A stretch of DNA of 64,000 nucleotides from Fomitopsis serialis (GCF_022376445.1 NW_025954965.1:434001-498000), one strand, 5' to 3'. Counted from the stretch's first letter, positions 1 to 11,978 are shown. Numbers and translations: made by a program. Notes: a model not told the origin generated them from the letters alone.

Positions 1-3000
1 ACGCAGTAGCAATGGAATTGAGCGTCTGGACGGCAGCAGCACGGATGGGGGCCTTCTGGTCGGACAGGACTGTCGCGACAGGGAGAGCATACAAGCGCGT
101 ATACTTCTCGAAGGGCTTGCCCATCCCAACCGCGACACGGGATACGACGTCCAAGGCCAGAGTCTGGACAGCCTTGTTGCTGTCGGTGACACGAGCCTTC
201 AAGACTTGGCCAATCTCGCCTGACAGACGGAGTGAGTTTATACTGAAACGCCTTACATGCAGATGACGACCACGTACCCATGTTTGGTTTCAGTCGCTTG
301 TTCGAACCCTGGTCTAGTATGGCTTGTAGAGTCTCCAAAGCCTCCTTCTTGGTCTTCCACGGATCACTCTTAGCATCGGCAAGGATGGTGGTACCTCTGA
401 GAAGACTATCGATCTCGACCCGGGGGAACAGGTCGTCGAGAGCATCTCCCCCGGCGCCCGCGCTCTTACCCGGTGCACTAGCTGACACCTCGGCAACGTC
501 TGCTGAAGTCCGGGTTGGTTGCGGCGGCGGTGTGCCTTCGACCTTGTCAAATTCACTCATGATGGTGGTCAGCAACTGCGGATTCAAATCTTCAACCAGG
601 TCCTTGATAGCTGAAACGAGCATGAGCACGCAGGCTTGACCAAAGGAAGGTACAACTTACAGGGGCCCGCGAACAGCTTGACAGTCACAAGTGTCTTCGT
701 CGCGCTCGTTCTGACGGCAGCATTTGAGTTCTTCAAGGCGCTCTTGAGGAATTCGATGAGACTGCGCAACGACAAACTGGCGATGCCGAACTCGGTCAGG
801 CCTGGTCGATCCACCCGACAGCATCGGCTAGTACTTTCGGAGCCTTCTGTTTTGACAAGGGTTCATACGCTGGACCCAGAATTGGAATACGGGAAAAGCG
901 TAGACGGAAGATAAAAACGTACCATGTCCAAGGACAAACTGCAGCGACGTCTTCTCAGCGCATAGCAGGAGGGTCTCGCCAGCCGGTTTCTTCAGCTTCG
1001 CATCACCCATTTCTCAGAAAGGTGACCGACGCAGAGTGCAACCGACGATCTGCCGAACGACGGGCAGCTCTCCGCGAGAATGCTGAGTATACCGTACAGC
1101 TTCGCCGATACCTAATACCAATGATGTCAGGCAGGATGCGCAATATCACGGCATCATATACTGACCTGGAAATTCTTCTCGTTCCAACCTTTCTTCCCCA
1201 GGAAACGCACGACGACCTCAGCATCAAGCTCGGGAGCAGCGCCCTCCACCCAGCCTGTCATCTCTTCGAGAGCGGCCAGTCGCACCTTCCAGTTGGAGTC
1301 CCCGAAGTCAGTGGCGAACTGGGCCGGAATAACCTCCGCAGCGAGGGCCTCCGCGTCTTCTGGTGTGTGCTTGAATTTGAAAGTATCCAGAGCACCTGGA
1401 GCCGCTGCGGGTGCAGCCTTCGCCGACTTGCCGCCCGCTGCTGCCGGGGGTAGCTTCTTCACAGCGACGCTTGATGCAGCAGAAGGAGCACCGCCCGCGT
1501 CCGCAGCTGGGGCTTTCTTCGCCTGAATATAACGCAATCAATGTGGTTCTAAACTCGATTCACCATGAGACTCACCAGTAATCGGGCAGGAAATTTCTTG
1601 GGCGGCTTGTTCTCGGCCGACGCCAATACGTCGTCTTCAGCCGCCGCAGGCGGCGAGGCAGCGGTAGGTGCTGGCTTGGATGCTTCGGCTTTCTTCACTG
1701 GCGCCGATGCCTTCTTCGGAGGCTCTTTCGCAGCTGGCGGAGGGGCTCTGGGTGCAGGGCCGCCGGCCTTGGCTTTGACTGTAGCTTTCTCGAAAGCTTC
1801 CTTCACCTTTGCTTTGCGGACGTCGGCGAGGCTCTCCATGAGAGCGTTGAGCGGCCGCTCGCCAACCATCTTCATCAGCGTTCCGAGACACGAAGCAGCT
1901 TCATTGCGAGCTCCCTCGACGGAGTCCTCAAGTAAGGGTGCGAGGGCATCAGATACAGATTTGACTTGTGCTGGGGGGATGGAGTGGGAGACGTGGAAAG
2001 ACACCGTGCGAGAAACTTGAGAGTGCCTTCTTTGACCTGAGGATTCTTTGAGCTCAGAGAAGGCAAGATGTCTGGGATGATATCTGTTAAGGTAGTCTGA
2101 GACCTCAGTGTGAGCAACTTATCAGAGCTATGATAGAGATGCCGTAACGTACCGTCACGAAGACAGCATCTAACGCATTTCCGATAGCATCCGTAACGGA
2201 CGCTTTCCTCTCCTTCATTCGCTCGAGCATCGGCGGTACGATGGCCTCCCTGAACCGCCCGAACGGCGTCATCACACCCTTCGCGAGGCGTTCTATACAT
2301 CCCGCAGCAGCCGTCACACATATGACGTTCGCGTCTTTCTGGACGCAGGTCGCGAGCCGTTTAGCAAGGTCGCCGAGTTCGCCAGCGTCTTTAATGCGTT
2401 GTGTGGCGTTAAGAAGAGCAAGTAGCTCGTCCAAGACCTCCTTGCGATCCTTCCACTTGGAGGACGTGAGTCTCGTCATGTCTTGGGGCAGCTTCGAGAC
2501 GATGTCAACCTCCTCCGCAAACATACGCGGATCATCGGGACCTCCTCTGTCATACTCGTGAGTGCTGCCCGAATACGCTTCAAACTGGGAACGCACCCTC
2601 TACTGGACCGCCTCCGTATCGTCAACTCCCGCCGCGGCGTTTGCTTCTGCCTCGCGCGCAGCTGCCCTCGTCATCCGCTCCGGCTTCAGACTACCCTTTC
2701 CTTTCCCCTCCTTGTCCAGCTCTTCAAATGCTTCCTTCAGCTCCTTCACTTGTACGGGCTTCAAATCCGCTAGCCATGACTCAATACCAAGTCCGATGTA
2801 CTGGTAGAAAATGTGGGTGAGCTGAGTTCCTTCGGAACGGACGGTTTTGTCGGTGTGTGCGAAGATCTTTGGCAGGGCTTTCATAATGGGGCCCGGAGGA
2901 GTTACAGACACTCCGAAGACTCTATTCGCAACGTATTATGACCGAATGGCGCACTTCCTACTAGAACGACCACTTACCGCACTATTGCCTTCAATGCGGC

Positions 3001-3511
3001 GACACATCCTGCCACGGTCTTTGGCTGCTTTGCTCCCAGACCAGGAAGGATGTCAGCCTGGAGAGCTGTGAGTAGTTGTGACGGACGCAGAGACCGCAAG
3101 ACTCACCACAACACCCGCCCCTCCATTCTCAACCTCCACATATTGAAGCACTAGTTCGGCCGCTTGCGCCTTAGTCCCTGCTCGTGCGGAACCGAGGCAC
3201 TTATCAACCAATGCCGGAACTACCACCTCTCGTGTGCGTGCTGCATTCTCGCCCGCGAACTTCACAAAGGCAACGACGCATTCTACGCCCTTCTCCTGCG
3301 CGACAGCGTTGGCATCCGTCACAGCCTTCTTGAGGAGTTCCGGGTTGTTTAGATATGGCTTGAAAGCGGGATCGTCGTCGGATGATGTCGTATGGAATGT
3401 CTTTACGAGAGCCTCGTATGCGCTGACTCGGGCCTTCCAGTTCTTGTGCGCCAGACGGTCAGGAATAGGGATGGTGCTGAAGTCCTCCTCTTGCGGGGGA
3501 GCGCCATCCAT
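1..3511 (-). CDS. STU2: XMAP215/Dis1/Stu2-family microtubule polymerase, 5' part (3' end off the left edge)
   Basis: Microtubule-associated protein that binds tubulin through TOG (HEAT-repeat) arrays and promotes plus-end growth at kinetochores and spindle poles (family: yeast Stu2, S. pombe Alp14, vertebrate XMAP215). The ATG at 3511 opens MDGAPPQEEDFSTIPIPDRL, directly followed by the TOG1 first helix (AHKNWKARVSAYEALVK). TOG1 spans about 3460-2600 over several exons. TOG2 begins near 2460 (SSKWKDRKEVLDELLALL). A basic Ala/Pro/Lys-rich linker lies at about 1780-1400, TOG3 starts near 1300 (FGDSNWKVRLAALEEM), and a fourth TOG starts near 370 (SDPWKTKKEALETLQ) and continues past position 1. 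Yeast Stu2 has two TOG arrays, so this protein is the longer type. Introns are about 50 nt. Identity is confident; exact exon borders are not. Confidence 0.9.
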
Positions 3512-4291
3512 GGCTCGTAGGATAGGAACTATAGTCCGAGTAGTGCAAGCAGCTGCTTAAGGATCGTTGTCCCAAACCATCTCAACGCGGTCGGTCACAA
3601 CTGCTGTGACACGTGACGGAACGTGTATCGGCTAAACGCGTCCACCTCTAAGTACGCGTCATCCCATACCTTCGAATCCGTTCATTTCCCATCGGCGTCC
3701 AGTCCTGCTCGTTGGCCTCCCATGAGTATATTTGCATGTTGACGCCACCGCACATCCCGGCACTGCATTAGAGAGACGTGAGAAGAGACCTGTCTGCTGA
3801 ATAACAAGGTCACTAGGCGTGCTGCCAGTCAGTCGAACCATGTTCCGGCTGCTCACACACCCAGATACTGCATAGCACGCCTGTCAGCGAGGGTAGACGT
3901 TTCATGATACACCGTCTGTCTTCAGTGACGACCCACGCCCCGGCTGGCAGACTAGTGCTTGGCTAGGCTCGTCCGAGTGGTGATCCAGACATATCGCACG
4001 AGACTTCGGCCAGACGAACGCGTGCATGCAAACTGTGACTATGCGTAGACATCAAAGAGTGTGTATTGGTTGGATGATCCTAGACCATGGTGGCATAACA
4101 TGACGAAAGTTGCGAATACATACATGCAGAACAAAAATGGTGTTGCGGTACGAGTGAATGCGTATGAGTCCAGAGCGGAATAATGTAAGTAAGGTAGTGA
4201 TACGCCATGACCTAGAGTCTACTCTATAATTATTGCGACAATAATACCGTATAAGAAAGCACAATTGCACGAAGAACGTCGAGGAGCATGA
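3512..4291. other. intergenic, no gene seen
   Basis: The stretch between the XMAP215 start and the end of the next minus-strand gene. Only short frames without family resemblance or splice-supported continuity are visible. It must contain the promoter of the XMAP215 gene; no TATA-like box stands out. Confidence 0.5.
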
Positions 4292-5134
4292 TTAAACGAC
4301 AGCAGCAGGCAGTGATAGAGTACGCAGCAAGGGATTACGGGGACGATCAACGTGTAGGTTGGAATAAGGTACGAAGCGCCGCACTCGGAAGGCATGGCTT
4401 CGGGTCGGTGGAAGGCTTCTCTCCACCCGGGTGATCGACGCGACCACAATTTTGGTTACCGCCACACCAGGAGGCAGGATGTTTTCAGACGCGTCGGCGG
4501 CGAAGGATGCGTCAACGACCCTCGCGCTCGAGCTTGAAAGCGATGCGGTTGTCGCCAGCGCCCTGAAGAGTTGTCGGAAGTGCGTGGGACCAAGGATTTC
4601 CGTCAAAGGACCTTCATGCGAGGCGACCCATTCCACCGGGGGCAACGCGCGGATCGTCCTCTCGACGCCACCTGCTGGCAGGCATTCCTCTTTCACGAGG
4701 ACGACCATACCCGTGAGGAGACATTGGAGAAGGGAGAGGAGGTCCCCGATGGCAGGCACGGTATGTCGCATGCCAGGGAACAACGCGCTGTGGAAGACCA
4801 TTTCCCACTGCACTCGTCTCTCCCGTGAAAAGAAAGACGACGCGTGAACGGGCATCTGCAAGCGCAGGTTGGGACTGCGAGGGAGTCCCCTGGCCGAGCG
4901 GTACGGGGACGGGCACTCGATGTCGAATAGTAGGCGGGGGTCCAGGGGAGTGACGTCGCACCAGCCCATGTTCTGGACGAGTTGGGCGCGCATGGACAGC
5001 ATCCACCGTCGCGCCCGCGCGTAGTTGGTACCCAGGGCTTCGGCGCTGGTGAGAGGGATGCCCGTACGACGCGCCCACTCATCCATGTGAGCGACATCGT
5101 TGCTGAAGACCAACTGCGGCGGCGGGCCGGCCAT
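4292..5134 (-). CDS. hypothetical protein, single exon, 280 aa
   Basis: Open frame of 280 codons with an ATG at 5134. The protein starts MAGPPPQLVFSNDVAHMDEW, has a mixed alpha-helical composition in its first 200 residues and no signal peptide. One hydrophobic stretch lies around residues 125-145 (AIGDLLSLLQCLLTGMVVLV), possibly a buried helix or a single membrane segment. The last third is Ser/Arg-rich. I do not recognise the family. It is unusual here in lacking introns, and a 3' intron could change the C-terminus. It sits head to tail behind the XMAP215 gene on the same strand. Frame length and amino-acid composition favour coding, but there is no independent support. Confidence 0.5.
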   Translation of the reverse strand: MAGPPPQLVFSNDVAHMDEWARRTGIPLTSAEALGTNYARARRWMLSMRAQLVQNMGWCDVTPLDPRLLFDIECPSPYRSARGLPRSPNLRLQMPVHASSFFSRERRVQWEMVFHSALFPGMRHTVPAIGDLLSLLQCLLTGMVVLVKEECLPAGGVERTIRALPPVEWVASHEGPLTEILGPTHFRQLFRALATTASLSSSSARVVDASFAADASENILPPGVAVTKIVVASITRVERSLPPTRSHAFRVRRFVPYSNLHVDRPRNPLLRTLSLPAAVV

Positions 5135-7234
5135 GACGAGACTGGACGCTACTAATGAAGTGCTCGCCTAGAGGTATGCATAGCCAGATAGAGTCGCGCA
5201 GACATTCTTATACGACGCAGTTACTCACCGCGAGAGCGCGGACAGACGCCTGACGTCTTCCGGCACTTAGCAATGTGTATCACTAGGTAGCGTGGTGCTA
5301 ATAACGCGTTCCACGGAGAATGTGTCGGGAACGACGCCGGACGACGTTGGGCAGGGACGCCTCGATGGAGGAGGGAGGAGGAAAACATGATATTTCTCGC
5401 GCTTTTTGAGGTCGGACGGGCGTTGCGCCAAAGCGACCAAAATTGGGCCTGGCGATCGCAACGGGTGGCGGTCTCATGGGTTCGTGCGACGTTCCGACGC
5501 GGCAAGGACACGAAACGTGTTTCGATGAGCAAAGCAAGCGGCCTTTTTCGCCCAAACTCCATCGAGATTCCCCCCTTTGGCCACTCCCTCCTGGCGGAGT
5601 CCCACGCCCGCGCCGCGCCCTGGCCCGTCCGCCTGCCCTGAACCGCTTTCCCACAGATCTGTCCCTTCCCGCCCCAAATCCGGCCGTCTTTCTGGCCCAA
5701 AGCTGCCCACAGATAGCAACTGGGTCTTCCCGGCCGGAGCCGCTCAGATCTGACAAGCGCAGATGGGTGCGGCGTTACGGGCGGCGGGCGCCGTCCTCCT
5801 CGGGGCCGCCCTCTGTCGCTTTCAGCGTGCGTGCCACCGCTCCCCGTCCTTCTCCCCGACCCCAGCCAGCCGTGCCGCACTGACCTTGCGCACCTGCAGT
5901 GCTGCCGGGCTCAAAGCCAGCCCCCAGGTGCTGCCGGGGCCGCCGGCGCAACCCGGCTTGCCGCTTAGGGTCGCCCGACGTCGTCACCACTGGGAAATCG
6001 CACTCATAGATCTTCCCAATTACCGCGTAGCAACGGTGGCACCCCCGATCCAGGTTTCATCGCCCTTTACAACAACGACCATCTCGGGATGACATATGAC
6101 CGAATTGGTCGCGGACCCGCCCCCGCCCGCCACCCTTGTACTCCTTCTCGGCAGCGGAAGATCTCAGCACACTAGTCGGCTCGCTGTGTCCTCTTGAATG
6201 CACACGTGGGGCGTAATCTCGCTGGGAAGCGGTGTTTCTCCCCTCAAGGCCTCACCCGCACGGCCGCACGGCGGACGCTTTTACCCGCATTGTCGAATAT
6301 GATGCCGTCATGTTTATCCGGCGCTGTTGACGACGTAGTCAAAAAGTTTAAATGGTCGTCGGTCGCCGGTCGCGACTGCGCGTTCGGCTATTTCCTAGCC
6401 ATGATTGGGCGGGGGCGCGACTGGTCGCCGAGCGTTCTCGGCCCATGCCTTGGAGCGGGGTATCCTGAGCCGAGGTACGACCGCCGCAAAGCGAGAATAT
6501 ACAACAGCGCGCATTGCTTCCATGGCTCATGTAGTGTTGAAACGTTGAAGGAATGGAGTGTGCTCGACGGATGCGAGAGTCAGGGGATGACCATGGCCGT
6601 GAGATCCCTGGCGTGCTCATCGCGACTAGACTCTTCTTCCGGTAGGATGAAAGGCGGTGTGGGCAAAGTGCAGCGAGCAATCCCTGGAAAGGTTTCGCGC
6701 TGAACTTGATGCAAAGACAACAGCTAGGCCCGAAGTAAAACTATCGCCCCGCTTGTTAGACTGAGTAACACATACAAGGCAATCTGGTCAGACAGGGCAT
6801 GGGAATATCGCCATATGATACGCCACCGCATTTGCATAGTGCCGTGACAATCAAGTCCTGTATTAGTCGTGATCAAGACAAGTCTCATCACGGCTGCCAG
6901 TGCGAAGTCGGCTTCACACAAGACAGCTCACCAGATAACAGACTGACCGTAAGCCGAAAGCTATGCTCGATGGGAGAGACGCGACGGGCATGTGGCATCA
7001 GCTGCTCAGCCAAAGATGGATGCGGCGAAATTACAGAGAGGTTGCGAGCCTCGAGGCTCGTGGTGCTGTGTATCCCGGAGCGCCCGTCTAGATGCGTCCT
7101 CCGGAGTCACGTGAGAGATCCGGAGTCATTGATCCAAGTCGAGTCGATCAGAGCCTGCATGTGTCCGCGTTTCCCTCATAGCACCGCATTCCGAGCAGAA
7201 CATATCGAGCTACTGATTCATCGAGGCCAGCGCA
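5135..7234. other. gene-poor stretch with GC-rich block
   Basis: About 2.1 kb without a convincing gene. The block 5,440-5,960 is strongly GC- and C-rich, so long overlapping frames occur on both strands (for example a 219-codon minus frame at 5221-5880). Their products are low-complexity Arg/Pro/Ala-rich and match no family I know. The right end must hold the promoter of the eIF2B-alpha gene. I see no repeat or transposon signature. Confidence 0.45.
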
Positions 7235-8678
7235 ATGACGGGACACGAGGAGAGCACAAAGTTTGATGTCTGCGCTACCTACCAGCGTATCATCCAGAAT
7301 GCAGAAGTACGTCCTCTTCATCCGGTGACAGTATTGAAAGTGCTCAAGCTAACTATGCAAGCTATCACCGCCACTTGCCGCCATCCTGACACTGACAGAG
7401 TCGATAGTCAAGTCAAATGGTGAGTACTTACAGGGCACATGGGTGGGCCGTGTGCACTGAGATACAATTTTTGCTAGCCGGTACCATGTTCGAACTTGTC
7501 CAGGCGTTGAACGACGATGCCGAGGTCTTGAAGAAGCAGATCCCGAATTCGATCAGCCTGAATGCAGGCTGCGAATTGTTCATCGCCTTCGTGACGTTGT
7601 TCCCGCATGAGTCCGATGTGCGCCACCCCTTTGCCCTTCCTTGGGGCTAATTAACTCGTTGCCTGATGCAACTACCCCGCAGAGCTTTGCAGAACTCAAG
7701 ACCGAGTTGGTACAACAGGGTCAAAAATACGCAGCGGAAGCGATCTCCTTCCGTGATAAAATAGCTGAAGCGACGCTCGGCTTCATTAAAGATGATTCGG
7801 TGGTACGTCGTGTCCATTAGGATGATTCGGATAAGCTCAGAGTCCTTCCCCAAGATACTCACCCACTCCTACTCACGAGTGGTCATGAAAGCCTTGCTTC
7901 ACGCTCATAAAACGAAGCGCATTTCCGTTTTTGTAACGGAGGCGAGACCTCGCGGGCTCGGGTGCGTCCGTTCCGTCATGTCTCCGATAGCACGAAGCCA
8001 ACCGCGCCTCACTTCAGGCTCAAGACGCACGAGGCACTAGCGGCGGCTGGTATCCCATGCACGGTCGTCCTAGACTCCGCCGTCGCATACGTCATGGACC
8101 GTGTCGACTTCATCATGGTGGGATCTGAAGCAGTCGTCGAGAGCGGCGGCTTGATCAACGCAGTGGGAAGCAATCAAATGGCCATCATAGCGAAGGCGGC
8201 TAGCAAGCCGTTCTATGCGCTGGCTGAAAGGTGAGCTCGCCGCACACGCCTTCGGCAGGCACAACGGCTGACATGCCCTGGTCTCAGTTACAAATTTCAC
8301 CGACTCTTCCCACTATCGCAATATGATCTTCCGACGCACAACCCGACGATACTGTCTTTTGCGACGCTACAGCAGCGCCCCACGCCGCCAGATAAAGTTT
8401 CGCACGGTGCAGCTGCTAGTGGTCAAACCCTTGCCCGAGATGGCACTTCGGAGACCACGATCGTTCCTCCTCCTACGGAAATGAAGATGACCACGGAACA
8501 AATGACGCGTAATCCCAGCGTGGATTACACTAGGTACGGCATCTGTGTTCTACTCGGGGAATTCCTTACTCACAGGTGATTCTGCAGACCGGACTTGATA
8601 TCCCTTGTGTTCTCAGACGTCGGCATATTGACGCCGGAAGGAGTGAGCCAGTACCTAGTCGGAATGTTTGCTGGGTAA
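7235..8678 (+). CDS. GCN3: translation initiation factor eIF2B subunit alpha (Gcn3)
   Basis: Regulatory alpha subunit of eIF2B, the GDP/GTP exchange factor for eIF2; it senses eIF2 phosphorylation and acts in the cytosol. Exon 1 starts at 7235 ([20 protein letters not shown]) and ends before GTACGT at 7307. Later exons read [15 protein letters not shown], then [15 protein letters not shown], then [19 protein letters not shown]. The Rossmann-like core follows ([57 protein letters not shown]). The last exon reads [20 protein letters not shown] and ends GMFAG at TAA 8676-8678. All conserved C-terminal blocks of the family are present and in frame across consensus introns. Expression is expected to be constitutive; nothing regulatory is visible. 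Confidence 0.95.
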
Positions 8679-8818
8679 TCAGTATGTACCACTACTACCA
8701 TTCCTGTCGAGGCTCCGGACCCACTAGTGTCAGCCTTGGTCTTCTAAACAGGCAATGCTGCACAGACCGACACCGACGCACGCATTATCGTCAACACGTG
8801 AAAGATCGTCAAGTTCCG

Positions 8819-9240
8819 ACTAAGCCACGCCCGTCAAGGGGCGTGCCAACCACATTGATAGGGATGTTTTTACCTATTACCTGAGGTGCCCGTCCGCAGC
8901 TGGAATTCAGCCTTGGCTCCATATAGCATGCGTCGCTCGCCCTCGTGTATTCTACTTCGGATATGATATCGATGAAATCTACGATGTTCCTCTCGAGCAC
9001 TCGCGCATTGCTCATCGGAATGCACGACCACCAGTGAGCCTCATGTACGGCTTCATGATTACCAATGTTGCTAGCTCTATTCGCACGGTGAGATACATGT
9101 GGCGGTCAGGGCGGGATTAGTGATTCATGCTCGCAATGCTAGATCAATGAACAATGTACGCTCTTCGCGTCCGGTTGGAACATGGCCCACGCGCCGATAG
9201 GCGAAGCACAGGGAGCTCGGGCTGAAGTGGTGGCGGTATA
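8819..9240 (+). CDS. candidate coding exons, unrecognised protein
   Basis: A frame open from 8822 reads RDVFTYYLRCPSAAGIQPWL, HIACVARPRVFYFGYDIDEI and continues for about 95 codons. A consensus donor (GTGAGA) at about 9087 and an acceptor CTAG near 9143 join it in frame to INEQCTLFASGWNMAHAPIG, which ends at a stop near 9240. The composition (Tyr/Phe/Pro-rich, few low-complexity runs) looks like real protein. No initiating ATG is visible in frame, so an upstream exon would be needed, or this is a gene relic between eIF2B-alpha and the next gene. No family recognised. Confidence 0.3.
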
Positions 9241-9627
9241 AATGTATCAGGCGTATGCATTCGACGCACGGCGTCATCATCCGTGAGGAAAGACACTCCC
9301 TATCATCCGCTGGCTGGTGACGATAACCACTGCGAATTAACGTTTTAGCTTTAGTGTGCCGAAGCCGGACCAAGTTCCGCAAAGGGAGTGTTGATCCAAG
9401 GGGCGCGGGACACGACTTTCGATCGACCTAGTGACGTCTAATCCTGACGAGACTGCACGGATTCGGATTGCATTCCACCTCCGCCCTGGCTATCCCATCT
9501 TGATTATTGATATGCCCGAGAAAATGCGGACCGGCACGTTGATGTTATCGACGCTCTCCAAGTTCGCGGGTAACGGCGACTGCCTTGAGCAAGTGTGCCG
9601 GACCCTTTCCTACAAAGCTCTGTGGGC
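9241..9627. other. unassigned stretch with one ATG-started frame
   Basis: A plus frame beginning at 9431 (MTSNPDETARIRIAFHLRPG) runs for about 65 codons before entering the promoter and 5' end of the following small gene. It is not supported by splice signals or family resemblance, so I do not call it a gene. Confidence 0.3.
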
Positions 9628-9634
9628 TATAAAA
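9628..9634 (+). promoter_or_regulatory. TATA box of the small Cys-rich protein gene
   Basis: TATAAAA stands 74 bases before the ATG at 9702, in a CT-rich leader with no intervening ATG apart from one in TATAAAATG itself. Distance and context suit a fungal core promoter. Confidence 0.5.
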
Positions 9635-9701
9635 TGTGAGTCGCTCGTCTTCGTATCCTCCACCAGACAATCAACCCACCTCACCTACTCCGACGCCCAA
9701 C

Positions 9702-10219
9702 ATGTGCCATTACCGACGGTAAGCTTGCGTCGTCATCCCGCCTCCCCTGAGTCGGCTCATTTCGATCAAGTGTCCGGAACCACTACAAGAAGTGCACTCA
9801 CTATATTGACTTGGTAAGCGTTCTATGCCATTCATTCTGAAGCCCAACACTGACCGTGAGACCACCAGCCCGACGAAGAGGTTGACGTCGTTGAATCGAA
9901 AATCTAATTCAGTTGGCTGACTAGCGCCTAGATCAAATGCGAAGATCGTTTCTGCAAGTTCAGTCCTAACCATCCCCCCGATTGCGGACCTCCGGCGTGC
10001 ACGACGAGCTGCTGGCAATAGTAAGCTCACTGCATTTTCGGAATCGAAGGTTCTGCTTCTGAACGCTCGCTATTGCAGTCATCAGTCGCCGGTGCAGTAC
10101 AGTCAGTCTTCTCTGTCCCTGAGACGACGCGAAGCCAGGCACTCACATTGTTCGCCGCCCCAGCGCCCGTCATTGACAACTACTGTCCTGTCTGCATTCA
10201 GACCGGCAGGGCCCGCTGA
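9702..10219 (+). CDS. small Cys-rich 'MCH' protein, about 84 aa, six exons
   Basis: Rebuilt from six short exons: 9702-9718, 9771-9813, 9869-9880 (a 12-nt micro-exon coding PDEE), 9932-10020, 10079-10091 and 10139-10219. The product starts MCHYRRVRNHYKKCTHYIDL, continues PDEEIKCEDRFCKFSPNHPP, then DCGPPACTTSCWQ, and ends VIDNYCPVCIQTGRAR. Cys and His pairs (MCH, KCTHY, KCEDRFC, CTTSC, CPVC) suggest zinc binding. There is no signal peptide. From memory it resembles small uncharacterised Agaricomycete proteins with the same Cys spacing. Every junction has GT/AG and keeps phase, which supports the model strongly; function is unknown. A second protein of this type lies at 17744-18104. Confidence 0.75.
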
Positions 10220-10445
10220 TTCGCTGCGAGGCTTCGCGATATTCGCACTACCGCATATTTGTATAATTTGCTTTCGATAGACCTTGCCGTCGGAACTTGC
10301 TGTGTTGTATAGAATGTAATGATGTCAGAGACCTGGATGCCGGTGGATACTATGTCGTGGCGGATTGAACTATACCGATGGATGAGAGATTTCATGTTCA
10401 CAGATGTTCGAGCCCGTCATAATGGAGGGCAGAGCTACCACGCAC
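10220..10445. other. short intergenic gap
   Basis: Tail-to-tail gap between the small Cys-rich gene and the minus-strand candidate; nothing recognised. Confidence 0.4.
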
Positions 10446-11820
10446 CTAGTTGGTCACCGACCCGGGGACATGTACCAGCTCGATCGTATCAGATAGCAAA
10501 CATTCCCCTTGCGGATGTCTCGGCGAATGAGCACGAGCTGGGTAGTTCCGACCGGGAATCCCAGTATTCCTGGTCATCGGAACTCGATGCTCAGTGAATG
10601 GAAGATTGAAATAGATCTGATGCTCGAGCGCACTGTAGATTCGGGCATAGTTATCAGTTCGGTAGGGGTGTTAACATACCCGAACCTGATAAGGAGTAAT
10701 TTGTCGAGAAGCCAGAGGAATGCTGTAGATGGTAGGACTGTCCCAAGTATCCGAGGTGACAGGCGTCGTCGGTGAGGCTCCGGAGATTTGCTGCGAAGTT
10801 GTTCACAGATCTGCCAGCAGTCCATTCTCGCATGAAGGAAAGGCTGACGAACATGCAATCGTTGATAGGTCTGACGTCGATAACACGCGCTGTCGGGGAT
10901 CAAGCCAATGAGAACTAGTCTGCCTCTCCTCGCAGAGCTTGTTCAAAAATGCAGAGTGGCGCATTGCCTGCGAAACCATCTGAGCACGCGGAACGCGTGC
11001 CAACGGTTGCATAGCTTGCAAGTGATAGGTCACCGGTCATGGCCAGTTGAGCATACCAATGGCCACAGCGCACCAGTCGTTGAAAGAATGGCACTGAAAT
11101 CGTCAGATGATACAAGCGATAACGAACAATAATGGAGCTTCAGCGGCGTGTCAGAGCACTATCATAAGCCACGGAAACCCGTAAGGTTCGGAGGGCAGGA
11201 AAGGAACGCTGGAGCATACCGACCAAACCCGAGATTTCACGGGAATGAACTGAAAGGACCAGCGACCGACATAAGGGAAGCTGACACGACGTGCTAGAAC
11301 ACGCCTGGACTCACGACGATCGGCCTATGTCATACCCCGTAGTGTCAGCTTACGACGTTTTCATCTAGCACTGTGCAGTTGCGGCTCCGCAAAGCAAGTG
11401 TGCGATGCGACGAGCCTAATCTACCTTTGCCCGAAGGCGCCTCCGAGGCACTCTGTATGAGCCCGGGACGCCGGTAGCTACTACACCGGAACGAGATGAG
11501 CATGTTCCTGTGGCAAGCAATACGGAAATACCTCGCCAGACCCTGCTGCAGTCGCGATGCCAGCAGCAGCGCTGCTCGGCGCTCAGCGTGACTTGTAATG
11601 GCGAGGCGATCGTCTTCTAGCCCCAGCGCGGATTGCAGAAGCCTGCTGAGGGCGTGTAGATATGTTGGACAAGTACCAGTACTAGCTGCCAATATGTCAG
11701 GATCAGCCCGGGACTGATGGGGACAAGTGCAGAAAACATACCAATGGTGTGGCCCGGAAGACGGAGGAGACGGTGCACTGGCGGCGCCACTGGCGGTGGC
11801 TTGCCGTTACGTATCTAGAC
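10446..11820 (-). CDS. candidate spliced gene, unrecognised
   Basis: Several minus-strand frames look like exons of one or two genes. The best supported part is 3': LSFMREWTAGRSVNNFAANL, RSLTDDACHLGYLGQSYHLQ and HSSGFSTNYSLSGSG. This can be spliced near 10690-10640 to ALEHQIYFNLPFTEHRVPMT and ends ELVHVPGSVTN at a TAG (10446-10448). Further upstream, an exon TYLHALSRLLQSALGLEDDR, AERRAALLLASRLQQGLA begins after a consensus intron (GTATGT...CTGAC...GGCAG) ending at about 11690. I could not find the start codon or prove that the two parts belong together. No domain recognised. If real it is divergent to POP4, sharing a short promoter. Confidence 0.35.
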
Positions 11821-11978
11821 GATCGCCCGGAATCCCGATCCAACCGTTCTACCGCCAATTGCCTCCTCCGGACACACGTGAATACCGCCTGTGTACCACT
11901 CTCGTCTCTCTGTACCTCGCTTCCACTCTCAACAACACCTTCGGCCGGGTTCTGCTCGCAAACCGATTCTAAGCGACC

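Noticed and set aside
298..312. GTTCGAACC resembling a tRNA T-loop
   Set aside because: No acceptor or anticodon stem can be placed around it, and it lies in the XMAP215 coding region.
5221..5880. 219-codon minus-strand frame in the GC-rich block
   Set aside because: GC-rich DNA gives long frames on several phases here; the product is Arg/Pro-rich without domain or splice support.
10092..10280. 62-codon plus frame read straight through from 10092
   Set aside because: The in-phase spliced reading (intron 10092-10138) gives the conserved CPVC ending of the MCH protein, so the read-through frame is an intron artefact.
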